From assembly GCF_011602085.1 (NCBI RefSeq), contig NZ_JAAONY010000001.1, forward strand, positions 558,001 through 622,000: DNA of 64,000 nucleotides. The letters are read 5' to 3'. The position numbers were made by a program, and so were the translations under genes. Positions 10,370 through 18,772 of the stretch are shown here, one piece after another; the first letter of the stretch is position 1, and every line of letters starts with the position of its first letter. The notes under the pieces were generated by a model. It was not told the DNA's origin and ran no database searches. It was given only the letters and a program-made list of their open reading frames with translations. The DNA is from Pseudoteredinibacter isoporae. GTDB taxonomy: Bacteria > Pseudomonadota > Gammaproteobacteria > Pseudomonadales > Cellvibrionaceae.

Positions 10370-11548
10370 TTAGTTTCCAGAATAGTTCACGTCAGTATTC
10401 GATGTCATCCGAGTTTGAAACCTCAAAAACACCCACAGGGTACTGGCCAGTAAAATCAGTAATACCGACAAAAAAATGGATTGCAGACTGCCGTGTTCTG
10501 CGACTTTGGCGGAAAGAAAAGCACCGAGTGTTAAGCCAGTACCTTGCACTGCGGGAATAAACAATGCTCCCCTTCCACTTCTATCAAAATTTGAAACCAA
10601 ACCGGCCTGAAACGGAATGGCAAAGGCATACAAAAAATCAAAGACGATAACCAATTGGTAAAAGCTTATCCTTCCTGGTGCTATGAAATAGATTAACAAA
10701 CTGAGTAGAATTAAAAGTAAGGGAAGAAAGAGTAATCGATACTGCCAAGGCGTATTTGTTAATGACACCTTTACTGCCAAAGCAGCACCTAGAAAGCTGA
10801 AAATCAGGGACATCGACAACAGGGCCGCTACTTTGTCACTGCTCATTCCCGCTATTGAACCCAAATTTAAAAAATCTACCCAAACTACATTCATAGCCGC
10901 AAAAAAGACAAAGATTGCCAGCAGGCACAAAATCGCATTTAACGGTAAAACCGGAGCAGTGGATTGGCTGTCGCTCTCCTGTGTCTTTCGGGTTTGTGGA
11001 GTACTTATTGCTTGTTCCCAAGACGACTTTCCTTTGCCAAGGAAAAGAAGTAAAAATAGTGGCGCTATCGAAATCAGAAATACAATGGTAAAAAGAGCCG
11101 GTATAGTCGCGGGGATAAGGCTAAACGCCCCGAGGCTGATGGCACCTACAGCAATCAAAATTAATAAGGATAAGCTGTACTCTCGCTCCGGATTGTCTGC
11201 CTGCGAAAAATTATGGTAAACCACCATTGCTAAGGCTGCACTGAGTAGCCCCACCAGAAGCCTCAGTGAAAACAGACTCATAAAGTTTGTAAAGAAAGCA
11301 CTCAATAAGTTACAGCTTGCCATTAGAAGGATAATGGCTATTAAACAACGTTTTCTTAGAAAAAATGGCAAAAAGGATTGGGAAAAAATAATTGCCAGGG
11401 GTTTAATAAATAATTCAATCGACAGCAATAGAGCCATTTCGATGGAACTATAGCTGTCGCTTTTCTTAAAAGCATCGCTAAACAAAGGAAGAAGGTAGTA
11501 AATTCCATTTCCAGAGGTAAACAGTAAATACAGAAACAGGCTACGCAC
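10370..11548 (-). CDS. MFS transporter (paralogue 1 of 3)
   Basis: A 392-residue inner-membrane protein with about twelve hydrophobic helices and a central hydrophilic loop near residues 175-200. The start is GTG at 11548, with a GGGGAAG ribosome site just before it. Towards the C-terminus FAIPFQAGLVSNFDRSG closely parallels sequences in the MFS genes at 14108 and 28741, so the three are paralogues within the same locus. It probably moves a substrate or product of the pathway across the inner membrane; the direction is not evident. Confidence 0.83.
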   Translation of the reverse strand: MRSLFLYLLFTSGNGIYYLLPLFSDAFKKSDSYSSIEMALLLSIELFIKPLAIIFSQSFLPFFLRKRCLIAIILLMASCNLLSAFFTNFMSLFSLRLLVGLLSAALAMVVYHNFSQADNPEREYSLSLLILIAVGAISLGAFSLIPATIPALFTIVFLISIAPLFLLLFLGKGKSSWEQAISTPQTRKTQESDSQSTAPVLPLNAILCLLAIFVFFAAMNVVWVDFLNLGSIAGMSSDKVAALLSMSLIFSFLGAALAVKVSLTNTPWQYRLLFLPLLLILLSLLIYFIAPGRISFYQLVIVFDFLYAFAIPFQAGLVSNFDRSGRGALFIPAVQGTGLTLGAFLSAKVAEHGSLQSIFLSVLLILLASTLWVFLRFQTRMTSNTDVNYSGN

Positions 11549-11565
11549 TTCTTCCCCACCTCGTC

Positions 11566-12045
11566 TTAGAGGCTGTGATCTTCAAACAGTTTTGTAACGA
11601 TGGCCCACTTCCCGTCAGACTTATACAATCCGTAGAAATTGGTATATAGCAGCTTACCGCTTAGTAGAATCCGGGCTTTAACATTTGCAGTTGAACCGAT
11701 GATTTCCACTCTATCAATGTGTAGAGAAGCATTGATCTTGTTTTCCTGTTCTTTGCTTAAACTCGATTTCTCAGCACCTACCGCTTCATATTGCATCCAT
11801 TCAGCAAGAGGAACATAAATGGCCTGGCCTTCGTACATGGCAGCCAATTGCATTTGAGGATGAAATCCTGCTTTTACTTTGTCGGCATCGAGTTCGTGGT
11901 AAAAGCCTTTGAGATAAGACTCGTTTAACAAGTGTTGAATGGCAGCAACATCTTCCGATGATCCATTGCTGCTTTTGTCTGCAGCCAGAACATTAATACT
12001 CATAAGACACATTCCGATTAGGTTAAACAGTTTTTTTGAAAGCAT
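11566..12045 (-). CDS. Exported NTF2-like protein (lumazine-binding-like family)
   Basis: The product has 159 residues. Residues 1-21 (MLSKKLFNLIGMCLMSINVLA) form a signal peptide. The mature part, with IQHLLNESYLKGFYHELDADKV at the start and LYTNFYGLYKSDGKWAIVTKLFED at the end, has the pattern of NTF2-fold proteins annotated as putative lumazine-binding. The role is unknown; the family often works as a small-ligand binder. It is sandwiched 16-17 bases from a Tat-exported flavoprotein upstream and an MFS gene downstream, so it likely acts with the flavoprotein in the periplasm. Confidence 0.7.
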   Translation of the reverse strand: MLSKKLFNLIGMCLMSINVLAADKSSNGSSEDVAAIQHLLNESYLKGFYHELDADKVKAGFHPQMQLAAMYEGQAIYVPLAEWMQYEAVGAEKSSLSKEQENKINASLHIDRVEIIGSTANVKARILLSGKLLYTNFYGLYKSDGKWAIVTKLFEDHSL

Positions 12046-12061
12046 GATTTTTCTCCAGGAT

Positions 12062-14056
12062 TTAAAATTTCTTCATTAATTGGCGAACGGCTTTTTCACC
12101 TTCGCTTACGGCATTGCTCCATAGTTGCTCACCGGTCAGCTCTGAGTGGCCAAAGGCGATGCGGCCATAGCCCTGACGGATAATCTCTCGGGGGGCCGGG
12201 CGACCGTCACGGCCATAGTAGTAACCGGGTTGTGGCACGATATAAGCATGCCCCCAGCGATTGGTGATAATGCCCTCGATATCCGTTTTGGCGTCAAAGC
12301 CGTAGTCTGAAAATAACTCGGTCAATTTGGTTCGGATTTGTCGTTCAAATTCTTTATAGGGGGTAGCGAATAATTGAGTGCGCGCGACAATGGCCTCCGA
12401 TTGCAGAGGCATATTTTTCTGCAGAAACGGAACATAAAAGGTTAATACAGCCGGTTTGTTCGGATCGAGGGGCATGGTTTGATTACCCAAATCCATAGGG
12501 GCACGAAGGTTTGTAAACCAACCAAAACCGTCAAACCATTGGGCACCGGTAATGCCAAGCTTTTCCATAAAACGCCAGTTATTCACGGCGACATTGGCAG
12601 TCAGAATCGGAGCGTGGTAAAACTCTTTGTAGGCATCTTTAAAGCCTGTCGGCAAATCACGAATAATGTGCTTGTTCACCCAGCCACCACTGGCCATAAG
12701 CACGGTTCTCGCTTTTACGCGATAGGCTTTGCCTGTTGCGGTGTCGGTATACACTACGTTGACATACTCGGATTTATCGATGCTTCCAGCGTGTTCAACG
12801 TAGACCACCATCGAGCGACCCCGAATACGAACGCTTTGGTTCTTTCGGTCCAGACTTTCCCAGTTTAGAGGGTTATTAAGAATATCGGTCATGCTGTCTC
12901 CGGGAATGGAATCCGGAATCATCTTTTTCACAAAGTGTCTTGCAATCCCGGCGTTACCACCCGGGAAACTGACCAAGGTAAATTCTGTTGAATCTGTAAC
13001 GCCCTCTTTGCTTTCTCCCTTCGCCTCCGCTTTTTTGGCCGCGGTTGCATAGATGCGTGTTGCAGGCGGAGCAAAATACTGCACCGCAGCATAGGCAGAA
13101 ATAACTTCCGGGCTTAAACCTCCACCTGAAGTTGATACGGTGCCGCTGATGTAATCCAGAACTTCCGCGGATAAACCCATTTCCTTAACAATGAAATCTT
13201 TTAAGGTCATGCTGTCCAACCACTCCGGCCAATTATCTGGCAGGTCGAGGTTTTCCAATGGCTCGTGGCTATATAGCTCACGCAAATCAGCTTTTACCTT
13301 GTCGGAAATCGGGGCGTCTTTAAAGCCGTTTTCATGAGCCCCTAAAACCCATTGCCCTTTATTTCCGGTTTGTTGATTTTTGTAGAAAAAACCGGTCGTC
13401 GCGTTGCTGGCTTCAGAGCCCATAGCCGTAAAATGATCTGTGGGGAAGCTCAGGTTTTTACTGGTGCCCGTAGCCTTGGTTTTCCAGTTGAGTTCATTGG
13501 GTAAACCAATTTCGTTCCAGTAGCGATGAAACAAGCCCGCTTCTTCTGCTGGTTTGGGTGGCCATACAAAGCCATTGGACCCTTGGGGAGCATATAGACG
13601 GTGGCCATTGATTTCGAACTCATTCTGTTTTGCCTCACCACCGAAAATAGGATGGTTATCAAGAACGAGAACGTTTTTTTTGCCCTGGTATTCCTTTTGT
13701 ACGGTATAAGCCGCACTTAACCCAGCGAAACCACCACCCACCGATACCACATCGTAAATTTCTCCGGTGTCGATAATATCCTCTGGCAACGAACGAAATT
13801 GCCCGTCCCTGAGAGCATGGGCCGCATTCACGACCTCTGCAGTATTTCCGTTGGAATCAGCATAGTCGCCGATTCCCCCTGGGCCGGTCCAGTCCGCACC
13901 CAGGCCTTGAGCTTGAGCACGGCTGGCCAAACCGGGAATGCCAGAGGTTGCTATAAGGGCGGTTCCCGTTCCAACTAGGCTGGCATTAACAAAATCCCTT
14001 CGGGTAATTTTGCTGTTCATGCCTAGCGTTTCATCATCGAGTCGTATTTTTGTCAT
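12062..14056 (-). CDS. Tat-exported FAD-dependent oxidoreductase, spermidine-dehydrogenase-like
   Basis: From ATG 14056 (AGGTGA seven bases upstream) the product is 664 residues. The twin-arginine signal SKITRRDFVNAS has its arginines at residues 19-20, following LGMN. The Rossmann FAD motif VVSVGGGFAGLSAAY starts near residue 103 and LVLDNHPIFGGEAKQNEF follows, the pattern I associate with bacterial SpdH. SpdH oxidises polyamines to aminoaldehydes. A folded FAD enzyme exported by Tat fits periplasmic amine oxidation. The next step could be the aminotransferase or aldehyde dehydrogenase of the same regulon. The family is fairly sure; substrate is not. Confidence 0.77.
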   Translation of the reverse strand: MTKIRLDDETLGMNSKITRRDFVNASLVGTGTALIATSGIPGLASRAQAQGLGADWTGPGGIGDYADSNGNTAEVVNAAHALRDGQFRSLPEDIIDTGEIYDVVSVGGGFAGLSAAYTVQKEYQGKKNVLVLDNHPIFGGEAKQNEFEINGHRLYAPQGSNGFVWPPKPAEEAGLFHRYWNEIGLPNELNWKTKATGTSKNLSFPTDHFTAMGSEASNATTGFFYKNQQTGNKGQWVLGAHENGFKDAPISDKVKADLRELYSHEPLENLDLPDNWPEWLDSMTLKDFIVKEMGLSAEVLDYISGTVSTSGGGLSPEVISAYAAVQYFAPPATRIYATAAKKAEAKGESKEGVTDSTEFTLVSFPGGNAGIARHFVKKMIPDSIPGDSMTDILNNPLNWESLDRKNQSVRIRGRSMVVYVEHAGSIDKSEYVNVVYTDTATGKAYRVKARTVLMASGGWVNKHIIRDLPTGFKDAYKEFYHAPILTANVAVNNWRFMEKLGITGAQWFDGFGWFTNLRAPMDLGNQTMPLDPNKPAVLTFYVPFLQKNMPLQSEAIVARTQLFATPYKEFERQIRTKLTELFSDYGFDAKTDIEGIITNRWGHAYIVPQPGYYYGRDGRPAPREIIRQGYGRIAFGHSELTGEQLWSNAVSEGEKAVRQLMKKF

Positions 14057-14107
14057 CGACTTCACCTATTGTTGTTTTTCAATCACACACTGTTTGTTTT
14101 GTTCGGC

Positions 14108-15295
14108 TTAACTTCTTTCATTGGCTATTAATGGAGAGCGGTTTTGCAGGTAATACAAGGCGGTAAAAACCACAATACTGCTCAGTAAAAATCCGGCGCT
14201 TAGATAAGTAATCTGAAGCAGTCCATTTTTTTCGGCGACGGTTCCCGCGAGTATGGGACCAAGTGAAATACCAAAGCCTTGAATAGCTGGCAGCATTACA
14301 ATGTTTTTGCCACTGTTATCCAGCTTAGATACCCACCCGCTCTGAAAGGGAATAATAAAGTTGTAACCAAAGTTAAAAATATTAATGGCCAGAAAAAACA
14401 GCCAGCCACCAGGAATAAAAAGTAGGGCCAGTACGGAAAGAATGGTACTGAATGTACCCAAGGTAATTGCGCGCAAACGTTCGGTTTTTCCTCCCATCCA
14501 GGCAGCCAAAAGCGATCCGGCGACACTTAAAATGAGAGATGCAGACAGACTGATCGCAATTAGATCGTCATGGACACCAAGTTCGCTTCCGATCAGCTCT
14601 GCAAAACTCCAAAGGCTGTTCATGCCCGTAAAAAACAGGAATATTGCAGTAAAGGCCAGAACTAAATAAAGGGTTTTTCCATGAGCAAACTCATCGCTGG
14701 CCTGTCTGGTTTGATCTTCCTGGGAAACCATTTTCGCTGGCAAGCAATGAATCAACGGAATACAGAGCGCTGCTGGAATACTGATAATGATGTACATACT
14801 CTCTGCGCCCAGTATATCCACGAGCGCAGAAGAACTCAGAATTAGCAAACCACCCAGAAATACCTGCAGTGACAGGGCCAGGCCAAAGTCTTTGTCTGGA
14901 TTTTCGGTGCTGGCAATACCGGCGACCGCGATAGACACCATAGCCCCGCCGGCAAAACCGGCGATGTAACGCAGCAGCATTAAGCTACTGAAATCCTGAT
15001 AGAACATACAGGCAACATTGGCGGCGACGAAGACAAAAACAAAAGTCAGTAGGCTGCGCTGCCAGTTAAAACGATGAATCCAATAGCGAGCGGAAACATT
15101 GGCAATTGCATTTGATGTCATGTCAGCGGATAGCAGCCAACCAATCTGGGCCGCGCTAAACCCATATTCCTGGTCAAACAGGCCTCCCCACACCGGCAGA
15201 GCGAAGTAAACCAAGGTGCCCGCTGAATAAATCAAGGAGAACAAAAATCGGGTAGCGTTTGTTCTCACCATTGCTGAATAGGCCTGTGGCTCCAT
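14108..15295 (-). CDS. MFS transporter (paralogue 2 of 3)
   Basis: The product has 395 residues with about twelve transmembrane segments. FIIPFQSGWVSKLDNSG near the C-terminus matches the signature of the MFS genes at 10370 and 28741. It is the first gene of the minus-strand operon MFS - flavoprotein - NTF2-like - MFS - enoyl-CoA hydratase. Its start at 15295 lies 62 bases from the shared operator with the divergent aminotransferase gene. The ribosome site before ATG 15295 is weak; ATG 15271 is an alternative start. A role in uptake or export of the regulon's substrate is inferred. Confidence 0.83.
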   Translation of the reverse strand: MEPQAYSAMVRTNATRFLFSLIYSAGTLVYFALPVWGGLFDQEYGFSAAQIGWLLSADMTSNAIANVSARYWIHRFNWQRSLLTFVFVFVAANVACMFYQDFSSLMLLRYIAGFAGGAMVSIAVAGIASTENPDKDFGLALSLQVFLGGLLILSSSALVDILGAESMYIIISIPAALCIPLIHCLPAKMVSQEDQTRQASDEFAHGKTLYLVLAFTAIFLFFTGMNSLWSFAELIGSELGVHDDLIAISLSASLILSVAGSLLAAWMGGKTERLRAITLGTFSTILSVLALLFIPGGWLFFLAINIFNFGYNFIIPFQSGWVSKLDNSGKNIVMLPAIQGFGISLGPILAGTVAEKNGLLQITYLSAGFLLSSIVVFTALYYLQNRSPLIANERS

Positions 15296-15356
15296 AGGGC
15301 TGTCTCATTTTTACTTATTTTCAAATTGACCGCTGGCTTGTTTCAGCCAGTTGAAA

Positions 15357-15388
15357 TTGACTTTATCTGTTACGTGACAGATAATCAA
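15357..15388. promoter_or_regulatory. Divergent promoters overlapping a TetR-type operator
   Basis: TTATCTGT (15363-15370) and ACAGATAA (15377-15384) form a near-perfect 22-bp palindrome. On the plus strand TTGACT (15357-15362) and GATAAT (15380-15385) are spaced 17 bases, giving a good promoter for the aminotransferase. On the minus strand TTGATT and TAAAGT are also spaced 17 bases, giving a promoter for the MFS-led operon. One bound dimer would block both. Confidence 0.8.
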
Positions 15389-15435
15389 GTCACACTCTGA
15401 AAATTTACCTTCTTCAATAGCCAGGAGCTAAGACA

Positions 15436-16788
15436 GTGACTGACACAAGCAAACTAACAGAATTAAATGCCAACCATGTTCTGCATCCCATGAGCATGCC
15501 GGCTTTCGACAATGAACAGCCTTTATTCGTAGAGCGCAGCGAAGGTGTGCATGTTTATGACAATACTGGCAAACAATACCTGGATGGTCTGGGTGGGCTC
15601 TGGTGTGTCAATGTAGGCCATAGTCACCCCAAGATGGTGGCGACCATTCAGGAACAAGCAGCCAAGCTGGCTTACTACAATACCTTTGGTGATGTATCTA
15701 ACCGACCATCCGTAGAACTGGCGGAAAAAATTACCGGCATGTTAAAACCGGAAGGCATGAGCAAAGTGTTTTTTACTTCGGGTGGTTCTGACTCCGTAGA
15801 AACCGCGCTGAAACTTGCCAGGCATCACTGGCGACTGAAGGGTCAAAGTGATAAAACGCAATTCATTTCGTTGAAAAACGCGTATCACGGCGTTCACTTC
15901 GGTGGTACCTCACTGAACGGTATGCAGAATTTCAAACAGAATTACGGCCCCTTACTGCCGGGTTGTTCGCAGGTTGATGGCCCTTTCCCCTACCGCAATC
16001 CCTGGACCAACGATTTGGAAGAGTTGGGTCAAATCTGTGCAGATATTCTCGAACGTAAAATTCTTCACGATGGTGCCAACAATATTGCAGCTTTTATTGC
16101 TGAGCCTATTCAGGGAGCCGGTGGCGTGATTGTTCCACCCGCGAACTACTGGCCGTTGGTTCGTGAGATTTGTGATAAGTATGACATCCTGTTAATTGCC
16201 GATGAGGTGGTGACGGGCTTTGGTCGTTCAGGCAGCCTGTTCGGTGTACGTGGCTGGGGCGTCGCAGCGGATATTCAGTGCTTTGCCAAAGGAATCAGTT
16301 CGGGTTACATCCCATTGGGTGCAACGGTCATTAACGATAAGGTTGCCGAGCCCTTCCTGGAAGCGGCTCCAAATGCTTTTGTTGCCCATGGTTACACTTA
16401 CTCCGGCCACCCTTTGGCCTGTGCTGTTGGCCTGACATCATTAAATATTGTTGAAGAAGAAAATCTGGTCGAAAACGCCGGCATCGTAGGTGATTATCTG
16501 CTTCAGCAATTGCAGCCGCTGGTTGAAAGACATGAACACATCGGTGAAGCTCGAGGTAAAGGCTTGATGGCAGCATTGGATCTGGTGACCGACAAGCAGT
16601 CTAAAACACCGGTTGATCCTGCTTCTGGTTATTCCGATAAAGTTTCGGCGATTTGTCAGGAAAATGGTGTACTGATTCGTTCAGTGGGGCCGAAAATTAT
16701 CCTGTCGCCACCTCTGACTTTCACCAAAGAAAATGTTGATACCATGGTCAATACCATGGATTTGGCGTTTTCCCAGGTAAGCCTTTAA
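15436..16788 (+). CDS. Class III omega-aminotransferase, PLP-dependent
   Basis: The product is 450 residues from a GTG start, with AGGAG eight bases upstream. FTSGGSDSVETALKLAR binds the PLP phosphate. LLIADEVVTGFGR contains the aspartate that contacts the pyridine nitrogen, and CFAKGISSGYIPLGA carries the lysine that forms the Schiff base. Members of this group transfer an amino group from a terminal amine or beta-alanine to pyruvate, giving an aldehyde. It is transcribed alone from an operator-controlled promoter and ends in a strong terminator. With the aldehyde dehydrogenase downstream it makes an amine-to-acid pair. Confidence 0.88.
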   Translation: MTDTSKLTELNANHVLHPMSMPAFDNEQPLFVERSEGVHVYDNTGKQYLDGLGGLWCVNVGHSHPKMVATIQEQAAKLAYYNTFGDVSNRPSVELAEKITGMLKPEGMSKVFFTSGGSDSVETALKLARHHWRLKGQSDKTQFISLKNAYHGVHFGGTSLNGMQNFKQNYGPLLPGCSQVDGPFPYRNPWTNDLEELGQICADILERKILHDGANNIAAFIAEPIQGAGGVIVPPANYWPLVREICDKYDILLIADEVVTGFGRSGSLFGVRGWGVAADIQCFAKGISSGYIPLGATVINDKVAEPFLEAAPNAFVAHGYTYSGHPLACAVGLTSLNIVEEENLVENAGIVGDYLLQQLQPLVERHEHIGEARGKGLMAALDLVTDKQSKTPVDPASGYSDKVSAICQENGVLIRSVGPKIILSPPLTFTKENVDTMVNTMDLAFSQVSL

Positions 16789-16823
16789 CAGAACAGTATC
16801 GAGTCAGTTACCCTATGCTGTTT

Positions 16824-16845
16824 GGCCCCTACGGGGGCCTTTTTT
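16824..16845 (+). terminator. Rho-independent terminator of the aminotransferase gene
   Basis: GGCCCC, loop TACG, GGGGCC, then six T. It lies 36 bases after the stop codon. It is a textbook stem and T-run. Confidence 0.94.
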
Positions 16846-16881
16846 GTGCTTTGATTCTATTGGGTTTTGGTGGTTTGAAGC

Positions 16882-17586
16882 CTAGTCGGCATCGAATACC
16901 CACTGATGTTCTGTGGCATTAACCATATTGAAAATCATATTCACGACTTTGTCTTCGATATTTTCCAGTTCCGGGGCGTTCTTGCGATCACCGTGAACAA
17001 ATAAGGTCAGGCCTTCCAGAAAGGCGATGATCATTACCGCCTTGCTACGACATTCCAGTTCGCTGAGGTCTTCGTTGTAGGCCGAGATAAGTTCACTGAT
17101 AACGCCCAGGTTGCGTTCGTAAAACTCATCCATGATGCTTTTCGCGTAGTCGTCCAGATAGGCCATGGCCCACAGTTGGTAGAACAAGCCGGCGGTTTCT
17201 TCATGGGTATCCGCACGTAGATGCCCGACGACTCGAGCTTTCAGATTGCTGGCAGGGGTTTTCAGTGGCGTGTCATCGCGCAGCTGCTCGATACGCTCTC
17301 GTTCCTGGCGAACCACATCTTCAAATACGGCGCGAAAGAGTTCTTCCTTGGTGGAAAAATAATACTGCAGGGTGGCTAAACGGATACCGGATTTCTCGGC
17401 AACACTGCGAGCGCTGAGCTGGGCAAAGCCCTCTGACAGAATGATATTGCGGGCCTCATCCAGAATCATTTGTTTCCGTTCGCCCGCTTTCAAGCGTTTG
17501 GTCTGGCGATACTTCGTACCCTTTCCGCTGGCCTTAGTGTTTTTACTGTCGGTGTTCTTTTCTGTCTTCTTACTGCTGGTTTCCAT
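16882..17586 (-). CDS. TetR family regulator, probable master repressor of the locus
   Basis: The product has 234 residues with a lysine-rich N-terminal tail (residues 1-32) before the helix-turn-helix, ARNIILSEGFAQLSARSVAEKSGIRLATLQYYFSTKEELFRAVF, about residues 45-88. The C-terminal ligand domain is unassigned. It lies between the operator-bearing aminotransferase and acuI promoters, and a degenerate copy of the same operator lies 35 bases upstream of its own start. This placement makes it the best candidate to bind TTATCTGTC-N4-GACAGATAA. Binding itself is inference. The inducer is presumably the pathway substrate or a CoA ester. Confidence 0.85.
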   Translation of the reverse strand: METSSKKTEKNTDSKNTKASGKGTKYRQTKRLKAGERKQMILDEARNIILSEGFAQLSARSVAEKSGIRLATLQYYFSTKEELFRAVFEDVVRQERERIEQLRDDTPLKTPASNLKARVVGHLRADTHEETAGLFYQLWAMAYLDDYAKSIMDEFYERNLGVISELISAYNEDLSELECRSKAVMIIAFLEGLTLFVHGDRKNAPELENIEDKVVNMIFNMVNATEHQWVFDAD

Positions 17587-17620
17587 TGCGGTGTCGGGCC
17601 CTTTTTCTCTCTAGAGACAG

Positions 17621-17642
17621 TTATCTGTCAACTGACAAGGCT
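17621..17642. promoter_or_regulatory. Degenerate operator copy before the TetR gene
   Basis: The left half TTATCTGTC is complete; the right half keeps only GACA. The adjacent bases also read GACAG-TTATCTGTC, so the half-sites overlap. It lies 35 bases upstream of the minus-strand TetR start and suggests weaker autoregulation. Confidence 0.5.
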
Positions 17643-17694
17643 ACCAATTTTTATCAGGCACAGCAAACCAGCCGGGAATTGATACCATGCGTAT

Positions 17695-17723
17695 TTGACT
17701 TTATCTGTCATGAGACAGATAAT
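17695..17723 (+). promoter_or_regulatory. Promoter with embedded TetR-type operator before acuI
   Basis: TTGACT (17695-17700) and GATAAT (17718-17723) are 17 bases apart. Between and across them lies TTATCTGTC-ATGA-GACAGATAA (17701-17722). The arrangement is the same as at 15357, including the -35 and -10 hexamers. It should drive acuI and the genes after it. Confidence 0.85.
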
Positions 17724-17745
17724 CCTCAAAAAGGAGCACTTAAGC

Positions 17746-18735
17746 ATGAGCAAATTCTTTAATGCCTACATGATTCGCGAGGAGGATGGCCAACGCCAGT
17801 CTTCTCTGGTCCAGTTACAAGAAGCCGACCTGCCCGATGAAGAGGTGCTGGTTGCGATCCAATACTCGGGCCTCAATTACAAAGATGGCCTGGCCTTGTG
17901 CGGCCAGGGTATCGCCAGACGCTTGCCTATGGTGGGTGGGGTCGATCTTGTGGGTGAAGTTGTAGATGGTGGCAGCAGTGACTTTAAATCCGGCGATAAG
18001 GTGCTGGTGAATGGCTGGGGCTTATCGGAATTACATTGGGGGGGGTATAGCCAGTTCCAGCGTTTGAAGCCAGATTGGTTGGTTCGGGTGCCGGAAAACT
18101 TCAGTGAGCTGGAAACCATGGCTATCGGCACAGCGGGTTATACCGCCATGCTGTGTGTGATGCAGTTACAAGCCAATGGCGTAAAGCCAGAAGATGGTGA
18201 GATCGTTGTGACAGGTGCCGCTGGTGGTGTGGGTTCTGTGGCGATCAGCTTGTTGTCGAAGCTCGGCTACCACGTTGTGGCCTCAACCGGGAGGCCGCAA
18301 ACCCACGACTATTTAAGTGCTTTGGGTGCGACGGATTTTATCGATAGAAAGAGCTTGTCCGAGCCGGGTAAACCCTTCCAGGCTGAACGTTGGGCGGGTG
18401 GAATTGATACGGTTGGTGATACCACGTTGGCTAATGTGCTTGCACAAAGTAAATATCAAGCGGTAATTACTTGCTGTGGTCTGGCCGGCGGCGCCGATCT
18501 GCCCGCCAGTGTATTGCCATTTATCCTTCGCGGTGTGCGACTGATTGGTGTGGATTCGGTAATGGCACCCCAAGCCATTCGCCAAAAAGCCTGGGACTTA
18601 CTGGATAAACATTTGCCCAGAGAAAAACTCACCGAACTCACCCAGGTAGAACCAATGAGTAAATTGGGAAGCCTGGCAGAAGACATTATTGCGGGCCGTA
18701 TTCGTGGCCGTGTTGTTATCGATGTGAATTCCTAA
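17746..18735 (+). CDS. acuI: AcuI/YhdH-type zinc-independent MDR reductase (acryloyl-CoA reductase-like)
   Basis: From ATG 17746, with AAGGAG upstream, the product is 329 residues, the usual length for AcuI/YhdH. The open frame continues upstream into the operator, so the earlier start is rejected. YSGLNYKDGLALCGQGIARRLPMVGGVDLVG and VVTGAAGGVGSVAISLLSKLGY (NADPH-binding) are family signatures. AcuI reduces acryloyl-CoA to propionyl-CoA. It is the first gene of a plus-strand operon, 37 bases before an acyl-CoA synthetase. In this setting it may reduce another short 2-enoyl-CoA. Confidence 0.82.
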   Translation: MSKFFNAYMIREEDGQRQSSLVQLQEADLPDEEVLVAIQYSGLNYKDGLALCGQGIARRLPMVGGVDLVGEVVDGGSSDFKSGDKVLVNGWGLSELHWGGYSQFQRLKPDWLVRVPENFSELETMAIGTAGYTAMLCVMQLQANGVKPEDGEIVVTGAAGGVGSVAISLLSKLGYHVVASTGRPQTHDYLSALGATDFIDRKSLSEPGKPFQAERWAGGIDTVGDTTLANVLAQSKYQAVITCCGLAGGADLPASVLPFILRGVRLIGVDSVMAPQAIRQKAWDLLDKHLPREKLTELTQVEPMSKLGSLAEDIIAGRIRGRVVIDVNS

Positions 18736-18772
18736 AACAGTATTCAAAAACCAAGGTGCAATAGGTAAATCC

